A DNA stretch of 39,139 bases from Bacteroidia bacterium (GTDB lineage Bacteria; Bacteroidota; Bacteroidia; Bacteroidales; UBA932). The stretch spans positions 1 to 39,139 of the forward strand of contig JAUMVX010000010.1 of the NCBI GenBank assembly GCA_030529945.1, written 5' to 3'. Below, one piece after another: positions 8,735-16,904 of the stretch (its first letter is position 1; each line of letters starts with the position of its first letter). A program made the translations under genes and the position numbers. Under the pieces are notes generated by a model. It did not search any database and was not told the origin of the DNA. It saw nothing but the letters and a program-made list of their open reading frames with translations.

Positions 8735-9613
8735 ATGGAGCGTCTGCTGAAAGACTACGCTTACTATCTTAAGATGGAGAGAAGGATGTCGCCGAACACG
8801 GCGGCATCCTATACTTCTGATATAAAGGGATTTTTCGCGGACTGCGGGACAGCCCCCCGGGATGTGGGGAGAGAAGATGTCCGGGACTGGCTCGCGGAAA
8901 GGGCCGGAAAGGTGTCCAAGCGTACTCAGGCCAGAGAGCTTAGCGCGCTTAAGTCGTTCTTCGACTATCTGATACTCGAGGGCGAGCGCAATGACAATCC
9001 CTGCGACGGGATGGAGAGTCCCCGGATTGGCCGGCATCTGCCGGACGTGCTGTCAGTCGAGGAGGTGGACAGGATAATGGAGTCCGTGGACTGCTCCTCG
9101 GCGAAAGGTCTGCGCGACAGGGCGATACTGGAGATGCTGTACGGCTGCGGGCTGCGTGTCAGCGAGGCGGTGGGGCTGAAGATCTCCGACGTCTTTCTGA
9201 AGGAGGGCTTCGTCAGGGTTATCGGCAAGGGCGACAAGCAGAGGATAGTCCCTCTGGGGGAGGTGGCGGCCGATTATTTCACGCGGTATCTGGAATGCAG
9301 GCCCGCGGAAGAGGGTGCGGAGTATGCGGACACGGCTTTTCTGAACCGCAGCGGAAGGCCGCTCACGAGGGTCTATGTCTTCAATATGGTGAAGACTCAA
9401 GCCGTCGCGGCCGGCATAAGCAAGAACATCTCGCCGCATACTTTCAGGCATTCTTTCGCCACGCATCTGATAGAGAACGGGGCGGACCTGAGGGTGGTGC
9501 AGGAGATGCTGGGACACGAAAGCATCCTGACCACCGGCATCTACACCCACATAAGCTCCGCCACCTGGCAGGCCGCCGTGCTGGAGCACCACCCGAGGAA
9601 TCATAAGGGGTAG
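8735..9613 (+). CDS. xerD: Site-specific tyrosine recombinase XerD
   Basis: A 292-residue tyrosine recombinase. The N-terminal SAM-like DNA-binding domain spans about 1-90 and the catalytic domain about 100-285. The full catalytic set is visible: R141 (GLRVSEAVGL), K165 (GKGDKQR), H235 and R238 (HTFRHS), H261 (LGHESILTT) and Y270 (IYTH). The short length and lack of a large extra domain fit the housekeeping XerC/XerD type, which resolves chromosome dimers at dif, rather than an integrative-element integrase. No att site or mobile cargo was seen beside it. XerD is favoured over XerC by overall resemblance only. Confidence 0.88.
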   Translation: MERLLKDYAYYLKMERRMSPNTAASYTSDIKGFFADCGTAPRDVGREDVRDWLAERAGKVSKRTQARELSALKSFFDYLILEGERNDNPCDGMESPRIGRHLPDVLSVEEVDRIMESVDCSSAKGLRDRAILEMLYGCGLRVSEAVGLKISDVFLKEGFVRVIGKGDKQRIVPLGEVAADYFTRYLECRPAEEGAEYADTAFLNRSGRPLTRVYVFNMVKTQAVAAGISKNISPHTFRHSFATHLIENGADLRVVQEMLGHESILTTGIYTHISSATWQAAVLEHHPRNHKG

Positions 9614-9626
9614 AGGGGCGGACGGC

Positions 9627-9655
9627 TTGTTTTTATCAGGAATTATTTACCTTTG
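9627..9655 (+). promoter_or_regulatory. Promoter of the clostripain-like gene (TTG, 18 bp, TACCTTTG)
   Basis: TTG at 9627-9629, an 18-bp spacer and TACCTTTG at 9648-9655. The ATG at 9663 begins 7 nt after the box, giving a leaderless or nearly leaderless transcript. Confidence 0.7.
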
Positions 9656-9662
9656 CAGGCGT

Positions 9663-11018
9663 ATGAAAAAGATTATCGCCAGACTGGTTGTGTTCTGTGC
9701 CGCTGCCGCGGCGCTCGTCTCCTCCTGCCGCTGCGGCGGAGGACACGAGCCTGAGGACGTGCAGTGCAAGAACCTGCTGCTGATTTATGCTGCCGGGCAC
9801 AACTCCCTGAGCGGCTTTCTCGAGCAGAATATACAGGACATAATCAGCTCCGCCCAGAACGGTACCGGCTATGTCCCCGTGAAGAACAGCGAAGACGTGC
9901 TTCTGGTGATGAGCCACAGGCCGAGGCTGTCGGGTTATTATGCCGTGAATACGCCCGCGTCCCTGGTTCGTCTCTATCTGGAGAAGGACTATAAGGTGAA
10001 AGCTTCCCGAGCGAAAATCGACACGGTTATGGTCGATACTCTGAAGATCTATCCTGCGGACTTCATTTCCACGAAGAAAGGCGCACTGAGACAGGTGCTT
10101 CAGGATGTGGACGGGATGTTCCACGCCGAAAAATACGGAATGGTCTTCTCCTCCCACGGCACGGGCTGGGTTCCTCCGGGGTACTATTCGGACCCCGACA
10201 AATACGACAGAGCCTCCCGGCCGGCGCGTTCCCTTAGCGGAAGCGCGAGCGAAGCAGTACCTTATGTGGAGGACAACGGATTCCCGGACGGCCCGCCGGT
10301 GCGCAGCATCGGCCAGACCAGACTGAAGGAAAACGGCACGAACATATCCTACGAGTTCCAGATAGACGATTTCGCGGACGAGTTCTGCATCCATTTCGAC
10401 TACATCTACTTCGACGCCTGCCTTATGGGAGGGGTGGAGTTCGCCTATCAGATGCGCAGCGCCTGTGACTATCTGGCAGTTTCCCCGGCCGAGGTTCTGG
10501 CACAGGGGATGAACTACTACACGTGCGTGGAGTCTCTTCTGAAAGGGGGGAAGGGCGACATAGAAAGCGTCTGCAAGTCTTACTATGAGCTTTACGCGAA
10601 CCAGACAGGGACATACCGCTCGGCCACGATAAGCCTTGTGGACTGCAGGGCGATGGACGATCTGGTATCCGTCTGCAAGGAACTCTTCGGAAAATACCGC
10701 GTGAAACTCAGCATTCTCGACAACGTGGACATCCAGCCTTACTTCCGCTCCTACCATCACTGGTTCTACGATCTGGAGGACATATTGCTCAAATGCGGCA
10801 TCAGCCCCGACGAGCAGAGCCGTCTGGAAGCGGCCCTGGACAAATGCATCATCTACAAGGATGCCACCGAGCAGTTCCTGAGCGGCAGCGGGGGCTTCGA
10901 CATCGACATCTATTCGGGCCTGAGTATGTATCTGCCGTGCCGCGGAAGTTCATATCTGGACAGCTATTACAGCACTCTGGACTGGAACGGGGCGACTTCG
11001 CTCGTGAGCGCGGAGTGA
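9663..11018 (+). CDS. Clostripain-like cysteine peptidase lipoprotein (family C11)
   Basis: A 451-residue exported peptidase of family C11 (clan CD), which usually cleaves after basic residues. The His of the catalytic dyad is H165 in SSHGTGW, and the Cys is C253 in FDACLMGG preceded by a hydrophobic strand, both typical of the family. The N-terminus is a lipoprotein signal ending LVSSC, so the protein is probably membrane-anchored. An early strand NLLLIYAAGHNSL matches the start of the caspase-like fold. The start at ATG 9663 is dictated by the promoter directly upstream; a longer reading starts inside that promoter. The next gene (rplY) has its own promoter. Confidence 0.88.
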   Translation: MKKIIARLVVFCAAAAALVSSCRCGGGHEPEDVQCKNLLLIYAAGHNSLSGFLEQNIQDIISSAQNGTGYVPVKNSEDVLLVMSHRPRLSGYYAVNTPASLVRLYLEKDYKVKASRAKIDTVMVDTLKIYPADFISTKKGALRQVLQDVDGMFHAEKYGMVFSSHGTGWVPPGYYSDPDKYDRASRPARSLSGSASEAVPYVEDNGFPDGPPVRSIGQTRLKENGTNISYEFQIDDFADEFCIHFDYIYFDACLMGGVEFAYQMRSACDYLAVSPAEVLAQGMNYYTCVESLLKGGKGDIESVCKSYYELYANQTGTYRSATISLVDCRAMDDLVSVCKELFGKYRVKLSILDNVDIQPYFRSYHHWFYDLEDILLKCGISPDEQSRLEAALDKCIIYKDATEQFLSGSGGFDIDIYSGLSMYLPCRGSSYLDSYYSTLDWNGATSLVSAE

Positions 11019-11106
11019 CGGCCTCCCGCAGGTTTTCAGTTACAGCTCTCTTGATTGTTCCCCGGAGCGGACTGCGAAAACAGCTCCCCCGGAGCGGGAC
11101 GGAAAG

Positions 11107-11138
11107 TTTTTGTTATTCGCGGATTATCATTATCTTTG
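11107..11138 (+). promoter_or_regulatory. Promoter of rplY-pth (TTTTTG, 18 bp, TATCTTTG)
   Basis: A -33 element TTTTTG (11107-11112) and TATCTTTG (11131-11138) are separated by 18 bp, the same spacing as the promoter at 9627. A leader of about 80 nt follows. Confidence 0.72.
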
Positions 11139-11151
11139 CGGCCGCATCCGG

Positions 11152-11196
11152 AAAGCCGTACGGCTTTGGTGCAATGGGGGCCGGACCCGTTCCGGC
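11152..11196 (+). promoter_or_regulatory. Two-hairpin 5' leader of rplY
   Basis: The first element is the perfect palindrome AAAGCCGTACGGCTTT (11152-11167), able to form a 6-bp stem with a GTAC loop. The second is GCCGGA/TCCGGC (11180-11185 and 11191-11196) with a 5-nt loop. They lie in the transcribed leader 28 nt before the ATG and are not followed by a T-run. An 8-codon upstream reading frame (ATG 11174) overlaps the second hairpin. A translational control leader for L25 is an inference. Confidence 0.45.
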
Positions 11197-11224
11197 TTGA
11201 GTAACACATTTTAAAAACATTACG

Positions 11225-11797
11225 ATGCAGCATTTTGAACTGAAAGGCCAGATCCGCCAGGTAGGAAACAAGGCGGTCATCAAGGCATTCCGCAAGCAGG
11301 GCCTCGTCCCTTGCAATCTTTACGGTCTCGGTATGGAGAACGTTCTCTTCACGGTAAGCGACAAGGACCTCAAGGGAGCCATCGAGACTCCTAAGTCCTA
11401 CATCATCGACCTCGTTCTGGATAACGGCAAGACTTACAACGCCGTATTCCACGAGCTCCAGTTCCACCCGGTACAGGACAACTGCCTCCACGTGGACTTC
11501 CTCGCGGTAAACGAAGAGAAACCTATCACCATCGCGGTCCCTCTCGTCATCGAAGGACACTCGGTAGGTGTGCAGCAGGGTGGCAAGTTCACGCAGAACG
11601 CCCGCAAGATCCGCATCAGCGCAGTTATGGCGAACCTCCCGGACGAGGTGAAAGTGGACATCAGCAGCCTCCAGCTTGACAAGGTCATCAAGGCCGGCGA
11701 TCTGCACTTCGAGAACATCACCGTCGTAACGGACAAGGACACCATCATCTGCGGCGTCAAGTCCACCCGCAATATGACGGCTCAGGCGACTGAGTAA
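11225..11797 (+). CDS. rplY: 50S ribosomal protein L25/CTC family
   Basis: A 190-residue L25 protein of the long CTC type: an N-terminal 5S rRNA-binding beta-barrel domain (about 1-92, including RKQGLVPCNLYG and the FHELQFHPV strand) and a C-terminal TL5/CTC domain (about 95-185, with VPLVIEGHSVGVQQGG and the VDISSLQLD segment). It binds 5S rRNA in the large subunit. It is followed 11 bp downstream by pth, the common rplY-pth pairing. A strong promoter and a structured leader precede it. Confidence 0.96.
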   Translation: MQHFELKGQIRQVGNKAVIKAFRKQGLVPCNLYGLGMENVLFTVSDKDLKGAIETPKSYIIDLVLDNGKTYNAVFHELQFHPVQDNCLHVDFLAVNEEKPITIAVPLVIEGHSVGVQQGGKFTQNARKIRISAVMANLPDEVKVDISSLQLDKVIKAGDLHFENITVVTDKDTIICGVKSTRNMTAQATE

Positions 11798-11808
11798 GCT
11801 TTACTGCG

Positions 11809-12378
11809 ATGGATTATCTGGTAGCGGGATTGGGCAACATAGGCGCCGAGTACGCCTCTACCAGGCATAATGCAGGATTTATGATATTGGATGCCTGGGC
11901 TCAGGCATCCAATGTCGTTTTCCGCACGGGGCGCTACGGCGACCTGGCCGAGACAGGCTTCAAGGGACGTACGTTCCACCTGCTGAAGCCTTCCACTTAT
12001 ATGAATCTGAGCGGGAACGCCGTGCGCTACTGGCTGACGAAACTTCCCGTACCGAATGAGAATCTGATTGTCATCTGCGATGACATAAATCTGCCGTTCG
12101 GGACGATCCGTATGCGCAAGAAGGGCAGCGACGGGGGCCACAACGGACTCGCGAACATCATAGAGCTGCTCGGAAGCGACGAGTTCACGAGAATCCGTTT
12201 CGGCGTGGGCAATGATTTCTCGCGGGGCGGACAGATTGACTATGTTCTGGGCAAATTCAGCCCCGAGGAGATTGAGGTGATAAAAAGGAAAAGCGAAAGG
12301 ATAGTGGAGGGCATAAAGGCTTTCTCCACCATCGGGCCTGACAGGGCGATGAACTTTCTGAATGCAAAAGAAGACTGA
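11809..12378 (+). CDS. pth: Peptidyl-tRNA hydrolase
   Basis: A 189-residue cytoplasmic enzyme that recycles peptidyl-tRNA released from stalled ribosomes. Family active-site residues are all visible: N10 (GLGN), H20 (STRHNAGF), N66 (TYMNLSG), D91 (CDDINLPFG) and H111/N112 (GGHNGL). Length is normal. It starts 11 bp after the rplY stop and is presumably cotranscribed. Confidence 0.97.
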   Translation: MDYLVAGLGNIGAEYASTRHNAGFMILDAWAQASNVVFRTGRYGDLAETGFKGRTFHLLKPSTYMNLSGNAVRYWLTKLPVPNENLIVICDDINLPFGTIRMRKKGSDGGHNGLANIIELLGSDEFTRIRFGVGNDFSRGGQIDYVLGKFSPEEIEVIKRKSERIVEGIKAFSTIGPDRAMNFLNAKED

Positions 12379-12382
12379 TTTA

Positions 12383-12413
12383 TTTGCATTTATGAGTGTT
12401 TTTACATATCTTG
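12383..12413 (+). promoter_or_regulatory. Probable promoter of the Hc1-like gene
   Basis: TTTG at 12383-12386, a 20-bp spacer and TATCTTG at 12407-12413, one T short of the consensus -7 box. The leader to the ATG at 12478 would be about 60 nt and A/T-rich. Confidence 0.4.
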
Positions 12414-12477
12414 CGGTCTGATAGTGTTCAGCAAATAATGTAAACACAACAATACAAACTTTTTAAATCTTAAAGAA

Positions 12478-12654
12478 ATGAAAGAACTCGTTGAAAAAAT
12501 CAAGGCCGAAATCGTTGATTTCCAGGTAAATGCCGAGGCCCAGGTAGAAAAGGGAAACAAGGCTGCAGGTGCCCGCGCCCGCAAGGCCGCCCTCGAGCTT
12601 ATGAAGGACCTCAAGGAATTCAGAAAGGTTTCTGTAGAGGAAGCTAAGAAATAA
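12478..12654 (+). CDS. Histone H1-like protein Hc1 (58 residues)
   Basis: A 58-codon gene starting MKELVEKIKAEIVDFQVNAE and ending FRKVSVEEAKK. It is highly charged and predicted all-helical. It matches the short Hc1-like nucleoid proteins widespread in Bacteroidota (chlamydial histone H1 family). It likely binds DNA without specificity. The start is preceded by an A/T-rich leader (ttttaaatcttaaagaa) typical of highly expressed genes in the phylum, and a strong intrinsic terminator follows at 12736. Confidence 0.85.
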   Translation: MKELVEKIKAEIVDFQVNAEAQVEKGNKAAGARARKAALELMKDLKEFRKVSVEEAKK

Positions 12655-12735
12655 TCATAAAAAATTATTTCGACCGTGCAACGTTTATAATCCTGCCCGC
12701 ATCTATAATGCAGGTTTAGGTTTTAGTACACGTCT

Positions 12736-12773
12736 AAGAGCTGGTTGCCGCGAGGTGCCGGCTCTTATTTTTT
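12736..12773 (+). terminator. Intrinsic terminator after the Hc1-like gene
   Basis: AAGAGCTGG (12736-12744) pairs with CCGGCTCTT (12758-12766), including one T-G pair, followed by a six-T run (12768-12773). The loop sequence ttgccgcgag recurs at about 12787, giving an imperfect second copy of the distal part. Confidence 0.75.
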
Positions 12774-12866
12774 CACACTGTCCCGCTTGCCGCGAGACGC
12801 CGGCTTTGTTGCATTGGACGGCGAAGACGGCCGCCACCTCACAGCATTGGACGCGGCAGCGGCCGC

Positions 12867-14261
12867 CTACTCCTCGGGCTGGAACATCGGGTCCCAGGCG
12901 GGGAGCTTGATTGGGGTCTGCTCGAGCATCTTCAGAATGTCGGCGGGAACGTACTTCTTCTCGGCCACCACGCGGAACATATACTCGTCGAACCAGCGGT
13001 CCGTCATAATGATGTTCCCCTTGTAGCCGGACGAGGCGCCCCAGCTGTTTTCCACCATCCACTTCAGCGGACGGCCTTCCGAGTCGAGATCCACGGCCTT
13101 CAGCGTCATAGCGTGCGAAGAACAGCTCGCGTGGGTGAGTATTCTCTCCTTCTTGTCCATAGTGAACTGAACGCCGAGCAGCGACTCGTAATCGTAATTG
13201 TCCAGATCCGCCACGCCCTTGCCTCGGTTCAGGAACTTGGCCACGTCGCAGGAGAAATACATAGCCGTGTCATCCTTTATGGAAGCGATGGCCACCTCCT
13301 TGATTCGCTCTATAGGAAGATTCACATACAGCCAGTTATGCCCGTCGAAAACGTGACGGTCGTACTCGATTTCATAGACCTTGCCGTACTCGCGGGACGG
13401 ATCGTTCATCAGCATCACGTAACCGTTCATAAGGTCGGCCCCCACGAACTCGTCATAGAAGGACTTCGGGGTGTAGCTCTTGCGGCTCACGAACTCGTTC
13501 TTCGAATCGTATCTGGTCCACTCGAACTCGGTCGGCGGCTCGCCCAGGCAGAGGCAGAGAATGCGGTAAACATCCTTGAGCATATCAGCCTTCATAGCGC
13601 CGAGGTCGGCCTTCTTGCCGGCAGCCCTCAGGGCCAGACCGTCCTGACGCAGGAGAGTCCGGAGCTGGGTGGACATATTCGAAGTGCTGTTCGCGCAGAG
13701 AGTTTCCGGCATAACAGATGCCGGAACCAGACCGTACTTGCTCACGAGGTCCGACACTCCGGTGAACTGTCCTCCGTCGCCCAACGGATTCGAGAAAAGC
13801 CAGTCCACGGTCCGATCGCTCATCGGAAGGCTGCGGGTGCGGATGATGGATTCCAGGAAAAGATTCGCCTTCTCGAGCTGGTCATAGAAGAACACATAAT
13901 TCTGCGAGAAAGTGAAATCGCCCAGATCGTGGGTACTTATCATCTTGGCGCGCAGCACATTGAGACCGGAAAACAGCCAGCACCGTCCGGAGGACTTCTG
14001 GTCGGTTATGCCCTTGGTCTTCACCTCGTGGGAGAAATGCGTGTCGATCATCGCCAGATTCTCGCTGTTCTCGGCGAGCAGCGACATCGACTGCGCGTTC
14101 AGGGCGTTACGTATGGCCTTCTGCTCGGCGGAGCCGGTATAAGACTGCCGGATGACAGAAAGAAGTTCAGCATCGATTCCTCCGTCATTCTGTGCGGAGA
14201 GGTTCATCGTGGCCGCTGCGGAAAGCAGGAGCACGGACAGAGTCTGTAAGATTTTCTTCAT
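12867..14261 (-). CDS. C1B cysteine aminopeptidase (bleomycin hydrolase/PepC family), exported
   Basis: A 464-residue papain-fold aminopeptidase. The catalytic Cys is C94 in DQKSSGRCWLFSGLN, His is H383 (SSHAMTLKAV) and Asn is N405 (VENSWG). Classical PepC and bleomycin hydrolase are cytoplasmic hexamers; this one has an N-terminal signal peptide (MKKILQTLSVLLLSAAATMNLSAQ) and is probably periplasmic, as in other Bacteroidales. The start was set at ATG 14261; an earlier in-frame codon at 14276 would overlap the upstream gene. It is the third gene of the M6-lipoprotein-C1B operon, 7 bp after the small lipoprotein. Confidence 0.92.
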   Translation of the reverse strand: MKKILQTLSVLLLSAAATMNLSAQNDGGIDAELLSVIRQSYTGSAEQKAIRNALNAQSMSLLAENSENLAMIDTHFSHEVKTKGITDQKSSGRCWLFSGLNVLRAKMISTHDLGDFTFSQNYVFFYDQLEKANLFLESIIRTRSLPMSDRTVDWLFSNPLGDGGQFTGVSDLVSKYGLVPASVMPETLCANSTSNMSTQLRTLLRQDGLALRAAGKKADLGAMKADMLKDVYRILCLCLGEPPTEFEWTRYDSKNEFVSRKSYTPKSFYDEFVGADLMNGYVMLMNDPSREYGKVYEIEYDRHVFDGHNWLYVNLPIERIKEVAIASIKDDTAMYFSCDVAKFLNRGKGVADLDNYDYESLLGVQFTMDKKERILTHASCSSHAMTLKAVDLDSEGRPLKWMVENSWGASSGYKGNIIMTDRWFDEYMFRVVAEKKYVPADILKMLEQTPIKLPAWDPMFQPEE

Positions 14262-14268
14262 ATGGATA

Positions 14269-14676
14269 TCAATCAAGTATTTTTATTACCGCACCTATTT
14301 TCGCCTTTCCGCTCCAGAGCCGGACGCAGCCGTCGTCTGAGATTTTCTCCACGGTGAAAGTGCAGTCCTTGTGCAGGATGCTGCTCGTGCTCGTCCAGCA
14401 CAGGCTGCCGCTCACTTTCTGCCCCTCGGAAGAAGGCATTGCGTCCAGAGTGACGCAATAATAGTCCGACATAGTATCTGTATGCACCCGGAACTCGCAG
14501 CCTCGCCTGTTGAAAGCCAGCTGGCAGCTGAGCGGGTCGTAGGTGAAAACGTTCGTGCCGTTTATCCGCAGGCAGATGTCGCTGCCGTTCAGGAACTCGG
14601 GTTCCACCTTGCTCCCGCCGACGCAGCCGCTTAGCGCAAGGACAGCGCAGAATAATATGAGGAATGCCTTTTTCAT
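14269..14676 (-). CDS. Small hypothetical lipoprotein
   Basis: A 135-residue protein of no recognised family. A lipoprotein signal ends in lipobox ALSGC (Cys about 18). The mature part has five further Cys residues and alternating hydrophobic segments that suggest a small beta-rich fold. Its ATG overlaps the stop of the upstream M6 protease gene by 4 bp (ATGA, 14673-14676), so translation is coupled. The C1B peptidase gene starts 7 bp after its stop. Sitting between two exported peptidases suggests an inhibitor, chaperone or anchoring partner, but this is inference only. Confidence 0.75.
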   Translation of the reverse strand: MKKAFLILFCAVLALSGCVGGSKVEPEFLNGSDICLRINGTNVFTYDPLSCQLAFNRRGCEFRVHTDTMSDYYCVTLDAMPSSEGQKVSGSLCWTSTSSILHKDCTFTVEKISDDGCVRLWSGKAKIGAVIKILD

Positions 14677-16904
14677 TTCACCGTCACGCTTTTGCAGATT
14701 ATGTCCGAGCTCCCGTCCTCATAGTACACTACGGCTTTCAGCTCTCCGCTGCCCGGCAGGGTGTAATACCCTGTCCGTTCGGCACTTATCGCCTTGCCGT
14801 CGAAATACCAGTCCACCCGGGCGACATTCCGCGCATTGTAAACCCGCAGCGGAATCATCGTCCCCGCCAGGAAACGGCCGGAACTGTCGCGCTCTCCGGA
14901 ACTCAGATAGATGAACGGATAGCCGTTGCTGTAATACGCTCTCGTAGTGAAAGTTCTGGTGGAAGCATCCTCTGCTGAGCTGCCGAAATAGACGGAGACC
15001 GTATAGTCCGTCTTTTCTTCAAGCCCCTCTATGATATAGGCATATCTGCCTGTTTCGTAAGGACTTACGCTTGCGTTCGAACTCTTGCCTCCGCCCGTCC
15101 AGCTGATGTTGCAGGATTCGTCCGCCGCCGCAGCGCTCTCCCAGCAGATTATCGCCGCATTCTGGAAAGCCTCCACTGAAGTGATGCTGACCTGGCCGCT
15201 GACGTTGAAGCTGACGGTCTTTCCGCTGCGTCTTATGTCAGTGAGCGAAACCTCGCTCTTCGCCCCGCTCCAGAAAGTGAAAGCCGGACTCGTGCTCCCC
15301 GAGAAACTGTTGCGGCTCCCGTTCGGCCAGAATACTTCCGATACGCTGCTGCAGTTCTCCTTCGTCCCCGCGAGAGCCGCGCACATATGGTCGGGTCGGC
15401 AGTTTATCTCATTCAGCGTAAAGCGCTCCGCCGCAGTGATGACCCTCCCCTCGCGGGTGGAATACCCTGCATCCCGGTCAGAGCGGTCCACGTGGGTGAT
15501 GAGCAGGCCGCTGCCTCCGATATACTCGTCCCAACCTTCCGCCGTCCGGCATTCGAAGAGGTAGAACTCTCCCTCATAATCGCCTTCGTACCTGCAGTAT
15601 GTCCTTTCCCCGGCCGTGAGGCTGAAAGCTCCGGCTGTCAGTTCCCTGCACGTGCCTATACCCAGCATCTCAAGCTCCAGAGCGGTGAAATTAGGGGGAG
15701 TGCGTCCTTCATTATTGTAATTCCCGCTGTCCATCAGACTGATGCTCTTCCACAGCCCGATGCTCCGTCCGCCGCTGTCCTCGTAGTCGGTGTCATACAC
15801 ATCTTTAAGTCCCAGCATATGCCCGAATTCGTGGCAGAACGAGCCGATGGGCGTGAGCGCGTACTTGCCGAGCGAGGAGTAATAAGCTATTTCGGAGGAC
15901 ATCGAATAGGCGTTCAGACAGACTCCGTCCAGCATCACGCTCAGACCCGCTCCGTCCCTTATCGCCCAGCTGTGCGACCAGATGTGGTCTTCGTCCGCCC
16001 CGCGCGCCTCGTCCGTCCCGGCATAGAAGACGAAAATATTGTCCACGCATCCGTCACCGTCAAGGTCATAACGCGAGAAATCCACTTCGGCGTCCGACAG
16101 CCTGCAGGCTTCAATGACGGCCTCGTGCGCCTTCGCGTCGTTCCCGTCCGACCCGTTCTTTCCGTAATAGGCGTAGCCCTTGCTCAAACTCACCACCGGT
16201 CCTACGTCGAAGGTGAAGCTGCATTCCTCCCCGAACTGGTCGGTGAAATAATCCATAACCGAGCCGCTCGCCCCGTTCCCGTCATAGCCGCTCTTGTTCA
16301 CCAGGTCCACGAAATCGCTGCGGCTGTACCGGAATTTCAGGTCCGCGAACTCCGCGAGCAGAATAATCGCTCGCACTTCCCGTACATCTCCGCTCCTGAA
16401 TCGCTCCGATGTAGCCGAGCGGAGTCTTTCCATCGCAGCTCTCCGCTCGCCCGAAGCCAGATTCACCGCGTGCACGACACTCTCCGCCGGACGGACTTCC
16501 GTCCGTCCAATCCTGCCCTCATCCGCCGTCCGTCCGATCTCCTCATCCGTCAGTCCGATCATGCTTTCCTTCTCCGTCCGTCCAATCCCGCCCTCATCCT
16601 CTCGGGTGCTTGCCGTCCCGGGGATTCTCACCCCGCTGCTTGTCCTCTTACCGTCGGCACCGATAAGGGCGAAGCAATACCAGCCGTCAGCGTCCTTGAC
16701 CACCGGCCTTCCGTCATCCGTGACGGCGAGCCGTGTGAATTCGTCTCCGGAGAGGCTTACATAGAAGGCGCTGCCGTCCGGCTGCATCCTTAAGAATCTG
16801 CCCCTGAGGGCCGGGGCGGCCGATACGGATACGGCGAAGACGGCCCCGATAAGAAGCAACGAGGCCGCCGTCAATACTATCTTTTTCCCTACAGTTCCGG
16901 TCAT
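14673..16904 (-). CDS. M6-family metalloprotease with fibronectin type III domain
   Basis: A 743-residue secreted protease. An N-terminal signal/hydrophobic segment spans about residues 8-30. A propeptide-like region with VSLSGDEFTRLAVTDDGRPV follows, then a repetitive charged linker (IGRTEKE, IGLTDEE, IGRTADE and similar). The M6 catalytic domain carries the zinc motif HEFGHMLGLKDVYD (H358, E359, H362). Near residue 280 an acidic segment DLDGDGCVDNIFVFYAGTDE is typical of the family. C-terminal: an Fn3-like domain (about 555-645) and a final Ig-like domain. M6 enzymes such as immune inhibitor A degrade host or environmental proteins. The start at 16904 follows a -7 box; longer readings cross the promoter. 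Confidence 0.88.
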   Translation of the reverse strand: MTGTVGKKIVLTAASLLLIGAVFAVSVSAAPALRGRFLRMQPDGSAFYVSLSGDEFTRLAVTDDGRPVVKDADGWYCFALIGADGKRTSSGVRIPGTASTREDEGGIGRTEKESMIGLTDEEIGRTADEGRIGRTEVRPAESVVHAVNLASGERRAAMERLRSATSERFRSGDVREVRAIILLAEFADLKFRYSRSDFVDLVNKSGYDGNGASGSVMDYFTDQFGEECSFTFDVGPVVSLSKGYAYYGKNGSDGNDAKAHEAVIEACRLSDAEVDFSRYDLDGDGCVDNIFVFYAGTDEARGADEDHIWSHSWAIRDGAGLSVMLDGVCLNAYSMSSEIAYYSSLGKYALTPIGSFCHEFGHMLGLKDVYDTDYEDSGGRSIGLWKSISLMDSGNYNNEGRTPPNFTALELEMLGIGTCRELTAGAFSLTAGERTYCRYEGDYEGEFYLFECRTAEGWDEYIGGSGLLITHVDRSDRDAGYSTREGRVITAAERFTLNEINCRPDHMCAALAGTKENCSSVSEVFWPNGSRNSFSGSTSPAFTFWSGAKSEVSLTDIRRSGKTVSFNVSGQVSITSVEAFQNAAIICWESAAAADESCNISWTGGGKSSNASVSPYETGRYAYIIEGLEEKTDYTVSVYFGSSAEDASTRTFTTRAYYSNGYPFIYLSSGERDSSGRFLAGTMIPLRVYNARNVARVDWYFDGKAISAERTGYYTLPGSGELKAVVYYEDGSSDIICKSVTVK

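Noticed and set aside
8735..9613. Integrase of a mobile element
   Set aside because: It has the size and motifs of housekeeping XerD, and no excision genes, cargo or attachment repeats are nearby.
11174..11200. Eight-codon upstream gene in the rplY leader
   Set aside because: It is too short and lacks regulatory codon runs; kept only as a note in the leader entry.
15387..16793. Plus-strand open frame of 468 codons opposite the M6 protease
   Set aside because: It is an antisense shadow; the M6 zinc motif and signal peptide support the minus-strand gene.
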